Part shown: piece after piece, positions 23,308-36,112 of the stretch
Numbering within the stretch: position 1 is the stretch's first letter
Layout of the letters: each line of letters starts with the position of its first letter
Assembly: GCA_028753945.1 (NCBI GenBank)
Contig: JAPNXP010000001.1
Span: forward strand, 8,794,501 to 8,858,500
Length of the DNA stretch: 64,000 nt
DNA from: Hexactinellida sp. DTS-2022
Taxonomy: Eukaryota > Porifera > Hexactinellida
Direction of reading: 5' to 3'
Notes under the pieces: generated by a model
Database searches by the model: none
Seen by the model: only the letters and a program-made list of their open reading frames with translations
What the model was told of the DNA's origin: nothing
Made by a program: the position numbers and the translations under genes

Positions 23308-24045
23308 TCTATATTATTAAATCTCGATTGTTGTTTGTGTGTTTGTTTGTTTGTTTGTCCGGATTGTATTAAAGTGATGGGGAATAGAACCGCATTTATA
23401 TATGAGATATAAACTAACTTTCAAATGTTATAATTGGTAAACAAATGTTATAAGGGGTAAACAAGTATGCTGATTTCGAATTTCGCATTTACAAATTTCT
23501 AATATGAATATTTATTGTTGTTGTTTACACAAAATAGGTAAACAAAAAATGAAAATTCAAAATCAATCTAGAAGTTAGCTTTCAAACGGGTATTATAGGT
23601 AAACAAGTATGCTGAACACGAATTTAGCGTTTAAAAATTTCTATTATTATATTTGTTGTTGTTGTTTACACAAAATAGGTAAACAAATAAATGAAAATTC
23701 AAAATCAACCTAGAAGTTAGCTTTCAACGGGTATTCTAGGTAAACAAGTATGCTGAACACGAATTTCGCGTTTGAAAATTTCTATTATTAATATTTGTTG
23801 TTGTTGTTTCACAAAATAGGTAAACAAATTAATGAAAATACAATTTCAACCTAGAAATTAGCTTCTGACGGGTATTATTGGTAAACAAGTTTAAACTATG
23901 GAAAATGGTAGAAAGAGATGTATATAACGTCCCTTTCTACCATTTTCCATTGCAGAAAGGGTGAGGAGTACGGCCGCACAGCGGCCGTTAACTTGAGATG
24001 CGTAGCACCGATCCGTCGCAAAGCGACCGAGACCGAAGGGCTCGT
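23308..24045 (+). mobile_element. Helitron-like non-autonomous repeat
   Basis: Begins TCTATATTATTAAATCTCGA after an A, then a TTTG-rich stretch (TTTGTTTGTTTG TCCGGATTG) typical of non-autonomous Helitron 5' ends. Inside are three to four tandem units of about 145 bp, each with GGTAAACAAGTATGCTGA and TTGTTGTTGTTTAC. Near the 3' side is a hairpin (GGAAAATGGTAGAAAG pairing with its inverse at about 23935) and a G+C-rich end, GACCGAAGGGCTCGT. An inverted copy lies at 36113-36760, and both copies lose similarity at the same points. The expected CTRR 3' terminus is not seen, so the class is uncertain. Confidence 0.55.
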
Positions 24046-25383
24046 GATTATTATTTCCCATCAAGATTCAGATAATTTTAATTGTTTTACAAAATCTTCC
24101 AAATAATAACCAGCCGGTTAACCAAATCCAGCCTTGTATAATTTATTTAATCATAGGTGGGGTTGATTAACTGTTTTTAGGCGACGGTTACGATTGATCT
24201 TAATACTACGGTTAGCTTGTTAACCGCAACTGAAAGTTAAAACAAAATACCTATATAGAATCTTCTCAGAAAATATTTAAATTCTAGTACAGAAAAAGAC
24301 ATTCTTTCAGCCAAGTACTCTATAAGTGAAATTAACGTACAAGTTTATAACTTCAGGTTACTTATACAGGGTTTGTCACCAAAATATATCCTATGACTAT
24401 GGGCAATAAGATAAAAAATATCGTATTCTGAACCAAAATGCGTACCAACTCACACTTTTATTTGAATATTTGTACTTCTAATGCTATTATTAACATATCG
24501 GTTAACTGATCTCTAACCGTTAACCGGCATTAGCGGCAGTTAACCGAATCCAGCCTTGATTTAATATTTTCTGAAGTTCGAAACGTAGCAGTAGTAAAAA
24601 GCAAAAGCTGAATCTTAATAATTGTGTAGTATAAATATGTTCTACTGTGTTGATCAGCATGGGCGGTAAACGGTTAACCGTGGCGAGAAGTTTTTGCCCC
24701 TATTAATAAAGAGAATAGGACTGAGAAGCTGTCTTATTCTCTCTTAAACCATTCGTTACGTAGAAACTAATAAATTAGAGGTGGCAGAGATACATGAGAT
24801 AATATCTGGCTTAGTAAATATCCTCTTCCGAATACCAACACAATAAAATGAATTAAGTTATACGTAGTATGTTATTTACTAGCCACAGGTTAACTTATTT
24901 ATTATTAATGTTTTTAGCCGAGGGAAAGGCCTCGAAGCGCTCGTTAATTGTATTCCGTAGCGCCTAACAAGAACGAACAAAGGTCATGAATCTACCGAGA
25001 CCGAAGGGCTCGTGGATTTTAAAATGAAATAGTTTGTTGATATGAAGGAAGGCAAGCACAACATTTACGGTGTTGCACTAAGTATATTCTTGTTTTTGTC
25101 ATTAGTTATTCCTTGTGTAGGAATAAATAGCGCTAGCGCGCTATTTAATTATACTTTTTAGTTTGATTTGTGAGTGACTTGTGTTTGTGTAATACGAATC
25201 GAATTCCCCCATCCAAATAAAATAATAGCCTAGTTCCAGATTGGATTGTCAAATGAAAAAATTGACCGATTCACAAATGTATTAATTGAACACGTATACC
25301 AAAGCCTTTTATGAACACATTAATTGTACCATTATATTACAACGAAGAAGGATCTAATAAACACACACAACTGGTAACAAAAA

Positions 25384-28300
25384 TTATTTGGCTGAACGTG
25401 AAAACTTCATCGACCTCCATGCTATTTTATCCTGAATCTTTAATTGAGCCGACATGAGTCCTCTTATATACTTCAGGAAGAGAACAGCTTCTTTGTCTAC
25501 CAACCTCTCGCCCAGAATTTTGAGTATCGGGGTTTCAGTCGGGAACATAAAGTTGAGTGTGATAGGCTTGGCTTTACCCTTTGTATCTTCGAACAGACTA
25601 GAGATGATAGCAACGTCATGCATGTCCAAGTAGATTGAGCCGGCGTATTCGTGTTGAGACAACCTGTCCCAGTTCCAGAGGGATAGTTGTACGACTTTAG
25701 AGTTCGCGAGGAGTTTATTGAGAGGAATCTCAATAGATAATTCTTCATTAAAGAGAGATGATAGAGTTTTCTTGTGGCATTTTGTCTTCAAAGTCTTCAT
25801 TTCTTTCTGTTTGGGTAGGAGATCAACAGAGATGTAGGGATTGCACGAACCTGTTAATATGTCCATTATCGGGAAATTCTCACCACGAATTATTGATATG
25901 TTTAGGGTACCCTTGCTTGATTGGTAGTAGACACTGAATGATAGATTCCCATTATTCTGCTGAAGGGTGGTGTTAGTTTTGGCTAGTTCGCAGTAGTACA
26001 TGTCAATTAAGCATTTTGTATCTAAATTATAGAGTTTAAAATAATTCTGAAGGTTCTCGAACTCGACAGTATGCAACCTCTCCTCACTCAGCCCATCACC
26101 TTTCGCATAGAAGAACTGGTACAACACCTCAAGACTCAGATATAGACGTTTGTACTCGCCCTCAGCTCGTAGCTTACTGTCCTTGTACTCGATTAGTATC
26201 TTCGTTACTTTCGACCACAGTTCGTTAAGAAGCATAATAAAGTGGTCTTCTGTGAGAGTCTGACATGAAACTTGGATATTGCTAACCATCCATTGCATTA
26301 GCGGATCGACTGCAGAATCAAACTCGATATCAGGATTTTGTGATAAGAACTTCTTATAATTTTCACTAAACTGACTCTCGAAAGAATTTCCCAAAACTAT
26401 TATCATCTGTGACTCTGTATTCTTAACTTCCGCGATGAAGTTATCTAGCACTTCTTGTAGTTGGCTTACAGGGAACAGTTCAGGTAATAAATTATTGGAA
26501 GTAGACTCCCATTTAAGTCTAGAGGGCACCTCCTTCAGATAGTACTCAGCAAGAGACACATTGTTTAACAACAAGCATACATTCTCCTCAATTGCAAATA
26601 TCTTCTTCATATCAATTCCCTCTTTGATAGTCTTCTCTAACTTATTCAACAGAAGATTTGAAAAGTATACAGCTATATCTCCTCCTACGACGGTATGCTC
26701 GGTAACAAAATTGAATGTGTCTACTCCACTCAGGGGCCACTGGAGCCGTTCATAGAATTGATAGCACTGCTCAAAGCAGAGAGAGGTGTCAAGTGCTGAT
26801 GACGTTATCTTCATGTTGCTGTACGTGTCGATAATCTTTCCTGAATCGTATTTGACGATTCGTTCGAGACAAAGCTTTGCAATTGATCTGATGATGTCGA
26901 TCCACGTGAGGACACATGGTTTGAACCACTTATGGAGATCCTGGAGAGACCAACCGCACTCTGGAATATTTTCGGCGTAAGAACTTAAATTATATACATC
27001 CCTAACTTTCTGGAAGAGACGGAATATTCCGATAGCTCCTTTCGAGTTCTCCAAGATTTCACTATCTCGGGTTTCCCCTCTTTTCCATAGCCCAAGAAAA
27101 TGTTCCTTCACATTGTAGGTATTTAAGAATTCCTTTACTTTATCGGCGAGCAATTCATCTATCCTCTGGTATGTTATATCGTAGTAGGCAATTCCAATCT
27201 TCTTGAACGACTTATGGTATCCCGCCCAGCTGTTTGCCAGGTACTGAGCAGCTGAACAGCACACGTCAGAGAGGCTAGCCGCCTGGTCGAGTGCGGAGTT
27301 GTATGGGGAGAAATTTGCTTTCTTAAATTCCAATTGTACCCAATTGTCGATGTCCTTAAGAATTCTTTCCTTCAAGATGTCGTTGAGTAGCAAGTCTTCT
27401 GGCACTCTGCGTGTGAACTTGAGAAACTGGAATATCTGCTTGAGGGAGTTGAGTACAGTTGGGAGGTGAGCTATCCCAGCCAGGCCACTAGTTCTGTCTA
27501 ACAGCTGTAACTCGTGTTGGTAGATGGAATAGAAGTGCTCCAATATAGTGTCCTCGCATTTCCTAGGCATAATTTCAATCTCTTTCTTCCACAAAGAGGT
27601 GAGTACTAAGGTGGTCATGCAGATCTCATTACGCACATAGGTATACTTGGTGATATATTTCGCGAGGAGAGGCAGTTTTGCGACAACGGACTCAAACTCG
27701 CTTATGATGAGCATATCTTGGATGGCGTTAGAGACGGAAGAATATGGTTCGGGTAACCTCTTATCTGGGAAAGGACTGTTCTTCTGAATGCAGTATCGCC
27801 CTGCCTCCAGCAGGAACTTTTCCAGCAGATTTGCGCCCAGTCTACTCTCCCTGTACGCATGGAGGAGAGACTTTTCAAGGCTGACGTGGGTCTGAACTAT
27901 CAGTTGGATTTTACCGCGGTAGCTCTTGCCGGAATGAGATCTGAGTTCGTACCAGGCACTGGAGGGTAAAGAGGTGTCAAATTTCGCGAAATCCACAACA
28001 CATCTTCCCATGAAGTCGTCCTGTCCCGAAGCCAGGTGGTCTTTAATCTTAGCTTTGAACCCTTTTACCCCTGTTTTGGACATGAACTTTTCTGATTCTT
28101 CATCCCGGTCCCACACTTCAATAAGTAGGAGCTCGTCTCCTTTCAGCTCGAACTCGAAGTTTTCCTTCCAGACAGGCTCCAGCGTCATTGGTATAACCTG
28201 GCTGGTATGTACCACAGAGCCCTTAGGGACAAGCTCTTCCATCCTACCTTTCTCGTTTCGCCCCAAAGCTCTCCGAGTGACGAGTCCGATCCTGCAGTAG

Positions 28301-29054
28301 GGGTCTGCCTTCCCATTCGCGTCTGACACGGGTAGCTCCGTGCCCGCTTCCAGAGAGATTGATAGGATGCGGTTGTAGAGACATTCCTTTTCAGCTGCCT
28401 TTCTCCATGCTATCGCATGTTTCTCACTAATTTCCAGCATGTTCTCCACTGACTTGATGCAGTCTGAGTTTTCTATCTACATAGTATGTAATAAGGATTA
28501 ATTAATTTCTCATTGTAGGTAATCTGCCAATAATTCGATTATTACAAGAAGGTATTTAATAAACGCTAGTTTCCAAAGGTAGCATAGGAACCATGTAATC
28601 AATGCAATGTTGCTGTATGTTAATAACTTACAGGGTTAGTAAATCCGCCCTCATCCTCTTCACTATTATCTTTGTTGCGTTTATACCTGTACAGAGTTTG
28701 TATAACAAGCTTATGAATCATCTGTTTGTCTTTCTCACTCAACAAGCATCCTTCTAACTCCCCTGAAGCCCCGGGTGTGATGTTAAGAGCAACTGATTGG
28801 TCTTCCGAACTGGCGATCAGTTTTTCTGCCTCTTCAAAGTAATTGTTTGTCTGTGAGAACATATCTGGTATACTAAATATATCTTCCAGTGGTGAGTCAT
28901 TTGAGTCCTCTTTTACTGAACCAAACATGCTCATAGTGCGCTTGTTAAAGTCCTGGAATTTTGTGATGACATCCTTTAAATTGATACCCGTCATTGATAA
29001 AGTTAATTGTTTACCGGAGAGCTTCATAATCTGTTTAACCTGATTTTCCACCAT
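25384..29054 (-). CDS. Munc13-4/BAIAP3-like vesicle-priming protein (two exons)
   Basis: Exon 1 is 29054-28632 (first ATG, MVENQVKQIM) and exon 2 is 28476-25384 (TAA). The 155-bp intron has a strong GTAAGT donor and a phase-0 TAG acceptor, giving 1171 residues. Exon 1 ends with the helix LLSEKDKQMIHKLVIQTLYR, matching the segment before C2A in Munc13-4. C2A (~175-310) keeps its Ca2+-binding Asp residues (DANGKADPY, WDRDEES). The MUN/MHD region follows, with LHKWFKPCVLTWI. C2B lies at ~995-1110, and the tail TPILKILGERLVDKE matches the Munc13-4 C-terminus. In C2B two expected Asp are Asn (SCNPY, WNWDR), so Ca2+ binding there is probably weaker. Known role: tethering and priming of secretory vesicles through SNAREs. 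Further upstream exons cannot be excluded. Confidence 0.9.
28477..28631 (-). other. Intron of the Munc13-4-like gene
   Basis: The donor GTAAGT follows codon CCT (28632-28634) and the acceptor TAG precedes ATA (28474-28476). Both sides are phase 0. Reading straight through hits stops at both edges, so splicing is required for the joined protein. Confidence 0.85.
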
Positions 29055-29455
29055 TCTAATGCTGAAGTTTAGAATAGAATTTGAGTGAACCAATGAGCAA
29101 ATGTAGTAAAATTAATTAGTGTTGATAATGAAGTTTAATGAAAATAGACTTATTTATAGGAAACAAATTTTTAATTTGGTTTATCAGAATGTTGGTAAGG
29201 GACTGTTATGTCTAATATATTTAAAATTAGAAAATAACATATTGATAGTATATATAATAAGCTAACATGTACAACTTTTATGGATATATCATAGTTTGTT
29301 CCAGAGGGCTTGTATTACTATATACGTATATACAGTTTTGCTGTATAAGTTTAGACTTTGCTATGCGTCATAGCCCGGTATTAAACTAATCATCCAAATT
29401 AAACAGATTATTTATCTAGAAATTTCAGCTGTCATTAATTTATTCGATACAAGAT

Positions 29456-29905
29456 GCAGTCTGCTCCGCTTAATTTGGAGACGTTTTGTTTCAGGCCTCT
29501 TGTCCAAATTAAGCGGAGTTTCCAATTAAGTTAACCGAAAATTTATATAATTTATATAAAAATTAATCGAAAAATTAATATCTAGATGCGATTTACTAAA
29601 ATTTCAGTTTTAAACCTGTTATAACATTCCTCCACTGCCTATGGACCCTTGAGGCTACTCACACCCAAAGTATGAGCCTTAATATTTGGCGACCGTTTGG
29701 AACTATCTGTCAACCACGAGGTCATTATCTCTGGTAAATTTATATTTTAAGGAAATCAATAAGACAATATAATATACCCTATTGAGATATGAGTTTGTCC
29801 CAATTAAGCGGAGTTTGTCTCGATTAACCGAAATTTTTTTCAATTAACTTCTATGCAAATGATTTAGTTCCTGGGAGTTGTCCCGATAATCGGAGTCTAC
29901 TGTTA
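29456..29905. mobile_element. Pogo-like repeat with 'AATTAAGCGGAG' motifs
   Basis: Starts CAGTCTGCTCCGCTTAATTT and ends GGAGTCTACTG, with AATTAAGCGGAGTTT and GTTAACCGAAA motifs on both sides in inverse orientation. A related element lies at 43305. The edges are diverged and no TA duplication is certain. Confidence 0.5.
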
Positions 29906-30463
29906 TACAAAATATATTATTACCTATTGTACAACTTAATTAGAAAGAAATGTGGAATCGGTCTCGGTCGCTTTGCGACGGTTCGGCGCATCTCACCTTA
30001 ATTAACAGCCGCTATGCAGCCTTGCTAGTTACTACACCATAAGACTAATTATTTAGAAGTAAATCTATGTGATCTATTAAATTTATTCCTCATAATATGG
30101 GCTTAAAGAATTATGCCTTTGTTCGTCCTTTTCTACTTTCTGCCTCAAGTTAAATGCCATTTCGCGGCATTTTTTCCAATATACCATTATTTACCAATTC
30201 ATTCTGGGAAAAGCTAAGGATGTTAAACAATGTATTTGGTTTGGCAATTTAAATTCTTATAACTTATTAGTTAATAGATCAACCCATTAGCAGCTTCATA
30301 AGGATAGCTCGTTTAGCTGCATCTTACTCGTTTGGTATCTTCAGTATCAGGCTATCAGCCTGTTTATACTTTCTTCGTTAGGAACCTAGATGCAGTTTAA
30401 CTCTACTGCCTCTATCTCGTATAGCTAACCGAAGCTCGCTTTGCTCATCGAGTCTAATCAATA

Positions 30464-30649
30464 TACAGTAGAACCTCGTTAATACGAAACCAACGACGGA
30501 AAAAATTTGTTCGCTTTATCCGGAGTTCGTATTAACCGGAGTAATACCCATTGAATAGCCATTGTAGGGACTTGATTTTGTGGAACTGTTCATTCGTATT
30601 ATCCAGAAATTCGTATTAACCGTGTTCGTACTAACGAGGCTCTACTGTA
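30464..30649. mobile_element. Complete pogo/Tigger-like MITE
   Basis: TACAGTAGAACCTCGTTAAT at the left and ACTAACGAGGCTCTACTGTA at the right form terminal inverted repeats flanked by TA. It is 186 bp and the best-preserved copy of the family also seen at 7710 and 19685. Confidence 0.8.
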
Positions 30650-32024
30650 TGTGATTACCGCCTATTGCTAAGTAGTTTCATTAGAATCGAATTCGAAATA
30701 GAATTGCTTTGTTCCTATGATCGGATCTACAGGCCTCACAAGATTTGTTAAGCAAAATATGAAATATAAAAATTGGCTCCAGAGTGTAACACAGTTATTC
30801 TAGAAAGTGCTAAATTTTGGGAGCGATTGAGTGAAAACTGTTTGAGTAACTTAGTTTTGTTAATTTGTAACGTCATGAAACCACAATGTATAAACAGGTG
30901 TTTTACAATGAGATAACCACAATGAAATCTGGAGTAAATCCGATCGGAACGGAGTTATGTCCAAAATATTTATCCTATACGTCATACGCAAAAAATCGCT
31001 TCAGAACCCAATACGTATATCGTCATAATTACTCCTGGAGGCAAATTTTCAGCTTTAATACTGGGACTGTATTCTTTCCTATGAATTCTGGACAAACAAA
31101 CCCACAACACACACACAGAACAATTGTGTTTTTAATATAGTATAGATACTTAAATGTTATGGAACAAATTGTATTATAAATTTAGAAAATGCTTCTTGGC
31201 AAATATTCTACTTGCATCATCAAATATTATGCAACCTTTTATGCATACATTAGTGTTGTAGTGCTCTATATATAAATAATTACCTGTTCTGTCTAGCTAT
31301 GTATACTTTTGCTGTGTCGAAATTGTTTTGTAGAATATTGCTTTGTAGAATATTGCTTAGTAGAATATTAGCATTATACGCTGAGAAAATAGTTTAAACT
31401 ACCGTAAAAAGGGTGTCATTGTGCCAACAATCAATTATTGATCATTTAATACTAGCGAGAGCAGTAGCTTTTAATTAATAATATGATATCCCAAACAATA
31501 CCATAGCTAATTATTTCAATTAATATATTGGCTCTTCAGATTTTATTATTTTAAGTTGAGTAATTCGTGTCATTATATAATTCATAGATTAGTCAACTTA
31601 GATTAAAACTCGATTGTTGTGTATGTGTGTTTGTTTGTTTGTCCGGATTGAATTTAAGTGATAGGGAATGAAACCGCTTTTAAATTGGAGATAGAGATCT
31701 AGAGGCTGTTTCCAACGGGTATTATATTATAGGGCAACAAGTATGTTGATTTCGAATTTCGCAATTCAAAATTTATGATATGAATGTTCATAACACAATA
31801 GGAATAGGTAAACAAATTAATGCAATGATATTTCAAAATGAACCTAGAGGCTAGCTTCCAATGGGTATTACAGGTAAACAATTATAGTAATTACGAATTT
31901 TAAGTCTACAATTTCTGATGTGAGCATTTATTGTTGTTGTTTACAAAAAGTGGTAAACAAATCTATTAGATTCAAAATAAACTAGAGACTAACTTCCAAA
32001 TGTTAGTTAGATAAGGTAAACAAG

Positions 32025-33170
32025 CAGTGGCGTAGCCAGGGGGGGGCCAGCCGGGGCCAGGCCCCGGTTAGCGGAGCTCAGGCCCCGGTTGTCGCACCAA
32101 GGTTGGGGCCCCACCGGCTCAGTATTTCAACTCTGCGGATCCTGCTGAAACACATAGTTAGGGCCTGCTACAAGGGCGCATCCAGCACAAGGATGGGGTG
32201 CAACATATTCTTTATGGATACCGCTACTTTACTGTCCTATTATTGTTCAAACTAAATACTCTCGTTCAAAATCTAAATACTCTCATACTTTCTCGAGCTT
32301 TTTTTTTTTCAAATGTGTGCAATCTCTATTATCCGAACTATATAGTGCCCTTCCAAAGTATTCGTACGCCGCCGAAAAATTATATATTTAAATTAATTAT
32401 TCGCAATGATGTCTAAATTCATGCAAAATAGATTTGATGTCGAATTAACTCGTGCAATTAACTAAAGGCTGCGCACTATGGAATGATTATGGATAACATG
32501 AGTTCTCTATCTTTCACAAAAATACAGTAGAGAGATAGAGAGCGAATGGAAATCTTAATAGCTTTTTCTATTATTGTAATACGATTAGTTGTAATACAAT
32601 ATTACTATTCATTGACTCACTCACCAGGGTTATTGATTATATTATCCATTAATTTCAATGCAGAAGTTATGTGTACGACTAGTTTGGTAGGGTAGATTAT
32701 AAAGAAAAATACATGGCAGAGAAGGTTAAATTTGTTTTGGTAATCATAGACATAAATATTACTAAATGTAAAAATATTCACATAGTATATATGACAGGCC
32801 CGCAAGAGCAGGTGCGGCCTTGAACGCAACAATATTTAGCTAGCCGCATCAATATTCGGGTACCATTTTAATTCACACTGAGATTCAAAAACTCTACGTC
32901 ACTTCGCCGTACCAATATGAATTGGCTTGCTACGAGCCTGTAAGAGATTGTGCTTAATAATGGAAGGTAATTATTGTATCTGGAACAACTGCACACAAAT
33001 TTATGAGAGTTGTTGAAATTAGTACCACACAACAACTGCGAAGCGGTTCTGTGGATATTACAGGTGTCGAAGCGACCGAGAAAGCGTAGTGCGCTAGTAT
33101 TATATAATATTATAGCATATTATAGCTAAAATTACTTAGTTGTATGGGATGCCCTATACCCTGTTATTAA

Positions 33171-33251
<81 letters not shown>

Positions 33252-33482
33252 CATGAATGATTGTATGACTAGTTCCAGCAAAAACAATAATGCCCTGGTT
33301 ATTCACATACACTCTGTGAAAAGTATGTGAAAAATCTGTGGGGTTGCACCCCCAAGCCCCCTTTAGATCGCTCGCTACACTCGCTGAATTTACCTTTGAC
33401 CCCCTAGATTTTCTTCTGGCTACGCCGTGGGTGAGTGCCCCAAGTGTGCCCAGGTTGGGCTCAAGGTCTGGCTACGCCACTG
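32025..33482. mobile_element. hAT-type element, 1458 bp, 8-bp target duplication
   Basis: Termini CAGTGGCGTAGCCAGG (left) and CTGGCTACGCCACTG (right) are inverted repeats. The exact 8-bp duplication TAAACAAG lies at 32017-32024 and 33483-33490, diagnostic of the hAT superfamily. No transposase frame remains. It contains an ATT microsatellite (33165-33251) and, near 33060-33097, a GCGAAGC-rich stretch ending GCGCTAGT that resembles a Helitron 3' end nested inside. Confidence 0.85.
33165..33251. repeat. (ATT)n microsatellite
   Basis: About 28 uninterrupted ATT/TTA units inside the hAT-type element. Confidence 0.95.
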
Positions 33483-35065
33483 TAAACAAGTATGCTGATT
33501 ACGAATTCAACTTTAACAAATTTAATGTAATATTTATTGTCTATATGGGCGTAGCCACCAAAAAATTATTTGGGTGGGCTGAATATATATATTTTTTTTT
33601 GGGGGGGCATTATTTTTATAAAATTTACAAATTTCTAATTGATTTATTCACTTGAGCAAAAACCGTGATGACAGTTGGGAATGCTTAAACTAACTGTTTT
33701 TGGTCTGAAGATCTTAGGTTCTGGTAGTCAGTGGCGGCGCCAGGATTCCAGCTCTGGGGGGGACAGGGGGGCTGAAAAATATTAGGAAGGGCACAAATTT
33801 AATTAAATCTCCGCCAGTGTCACAAATTTACAAAGTCAGGGAATTAAAGGTTCACCAACGGACTGAAATAACCCCAATTCAGTTCATTTCAAATTAACGC
33901 ACGTTCACCTCCTAACTTCAACACCAGTGGCCAGCGTTCGTTCAGTTCGTTTAACTGCCGTTCAGGAAACCGTTGGCGTTCGTTCAGTTCGTTCAGCGTA
34001 AATACCATTAAAGTCATGCGTTTAGTTCGTTCAGTTCAAGTTCAAAAAGTTTGTTCGTGAACCTTTCATTCCCTGGTGTATGTAGTTCGTACGAGTTTTT
34101 GTAGTTTACATAACATTTATATTTTCTGATTATGGCTCGTTTAAAGAAATATACATTTCCCTGGCAACCGAGGAATGTGTTAAATACAACGCAACAATCT
34201 ATCGTGCATGCAATAGTAACAGCCTCTATTCCATGGCAACAAACTTCGAGGAAGTTTTTAACATTTTCAGGTGCCACTATCGCCTCCAAATATATATCAC
34301 TATAAATTGGGAGGGACATAAAGCTTTTTTTGAATTTAAATCTATACCGATTAATTAACCGAGGAGCATATTTTGGCTTAAAAATTACTTGGGTCTACTG
34401 TTTATATCATGGACCTAAGATTTATATAGATAAATGAAGGATATTGTGGATTCCGTATTGTTTTTAGTTTATTTGTTCTCCATAATAAGATTTTCGAGAT
34501 TTTGAAATGTAAATAGGGAATTTAGAATTTCCGAATCCGAATTTATTTGTCAAATATGTCGTCAAATAGGTCAGATAATGCTCATTGGGAATATTAACTC
34601 AGTGGTTCCCAACCTGGGGTCCATAAGATATCAGAATTTGTATTACGGTCAATGGGAGGGGGTCTACACTCCACAGAATGAGTAATATTTGCTATAGGGG
34701 GTCCAATGATGAAAAAGGTTGGGAATCGCTGCTCAAACTATATACAATAAGAATCGAGTCATGGAAATTTTAAATTCCAGCGGAAAATATAATTAGAATT
34801 GTCATAAGGGAGATTTACATTTTCTCCAGTGGGAAGTTCAATTGTATTTTTAGACTAGGGCGAACTCAAATTTGATTTACCCTTGGGAAACAAAAATTAC
34901 ATTAAATGTTAAGTTATTCCAAATCATCCATATTAGTCAATATATAATAATCTCCATTATATGCAATATGTAATTACTGCTAGTTGGATTCAAGTAAATA
35001 TTCATACTTTTAGTATAAAGACTCAATAAAATAACTTATAAATTAAAGTTATAATATAATTCGAA

Positions 35066-36112
35066 ATGATATCAGAAATCATCCTAAACTCAGTGCTTTT
35101 ATCAATTTTCCTAATATTCAGTGGATACTGGGTGTTTATTTTCATCAGAACAATTCATTGCTGCAGAAAATACAAGAGAGGAGTAACGCGATGTCTCTCA
35201 GGTGATTCAGGTTATTTAAACAAACAATTCTATTATCATTATGATACTGAAATATGCAAAATTACTCTATTGCTCTTGATCACTTTTTCTGAGAATATTA
35301 CTAGTATATTATTTTTCACATCAAATACCATACAGCATTACGTTACCTACCATAAAGTAAGTAATAATACACTCGAGTTACCATTCACTGATTGTACAAG
35401 TTATCACAAGCCTGCACTGTATCAAGTTAATATTGTATATACGGAAATTCCTTTCTTAAATGGTCTTAACTCCATAGCGAGATCTGCTGAGATATTTGTG
35501 TTTAACCTCAGTGCATGTTTGATGAATTATCTAATTATTCGTATCAAGAAAATCAAACAACCGTACATCATATTGAATTCTCGGCTGTTCTTAATAATAA
35601 CCACCTTGTTAAATACAGTCATTATCCTAACTGGGTTTATACAATATACCACAGTTATTAGTACTGTATTGTTCTTCGTTATTGTACTCACATATCTCTG
35701 TATATTTGTTCGCACTTCCAAACGATTCAAATGTGCCTTGCTCCAGAGAGCTTTGGAGCGTCTCACACAACACGGTTCCAACAAGGAAGAGATGAAACAG
35801 TACAGATACTGCAAGCACACTATTAATATTATAACATGGGGATATCTGTTCATAATGATATCAGAGGTCTTAATCAATCTTCAAGAATTATTTGATTAGT
35901 GCATTATTCTACGGAGACTGTTATTTACCGTTTAATTTGTTCAATTCGTTAAACTATGTTATCCAAACTGAAGAAGCTGTTGAAACATTCTTGAAAGTTA
36001 TTCGATATACGGAATTAATTGTCAGAGTTATTTGCTTTCTATCACTGTCATTAATCCTGTGCCATTCGTGTTCGTCACAATCTGTATTTGGTGCAAACAA
36101 ATTTATAAGTTT
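35066..36112 (+). pseudogene. Orphan seven-helix membrane protein with one +1 shift
   Basis: ATG at 35066 opens 277 residues with six hydrophobic helices: after MISEIILNSVLLSIFL, then near LLLLITFSENITSILF, AEIFVFNLSACLMNYL, FLIITTLLNTVIILTG, ISTVLFFVIVLTYLCIF and IITWGYLFIMISEVL. TAG follows at 35897. The +1 frame is open across 35892-36112 and supplies a seventh helix (IVRVICFLSLSLILCHS), so skipping one base in 35875-35899 gives a seven-helix protein of ~345 residues. A disulfide-capable Cys (FTDCTSY) lies before helix 3. No GPCR family motif (DRY, NPxxY) is evident and I do not recognise the family. Beyond 36112 the frame runs into a Helitron-like repeat. It could be a recently broken gene, a gene with an unseen intron, or a sequence error. 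Confidence 0.5.

Larger units (their letters stand above)
18214..25383. other. 7-kb gene-free, repeat-rich region
   Basis: No conserved coding sequence is visible. The region is a mosaic of short inverted-repeat elements (18301, 19685), a dispersed repeat (18870), GGGAATCC-rich sequence (21265), a 31-bp tandem array (22328), a segment shared with 52 kb (23010) and a Helitron-like repeat (23308). Between 24.1 and 25.38 kb only fragments are seen, such as another partial copy of the ccgagaccgaaggg motif near 24990 and the GC palindrome AGCGCTAGCGCGCT near 25130. Confidence 0.6.
31599..33540 (+). mobile_element. Helitron-like repeat copy split by a hAT element
   Basis: Begins at an AAAACTCGATTGTTG and TTTGTTTGTTTGTCCGGATTG start like the copy at 23308, and contains the GGTAAACAAGTATGCTGA units. 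It is interrupted at 32025-33482 by a hAT-type element and resumes with TAAACAAGTATGCTGATTAC at 33483. Confidence 0.55.
29055..35065. other. 6-kb gene-free, repeat-rich region
   Basis: Upstream of the Munc13-4-like gene. It holds pogo-like elements (29456, 30464), fragments of the Helitron-like family (29950-30010, 31599-33540), a hAT-type element (32025-33482), the dispersed repeat at 34176 and several unassigned pieces with GCGTAGCC or GGCGGCGCC edges near 33547 and 33730. I see no gene. Confidence 0.6.

Noticed and set aside
34014..34319. 101-residue minus-strand frame
   Set aside because: It lies across the dispersed repeat that recurs at 18870-19018, and the other copy does not preserve the frame.
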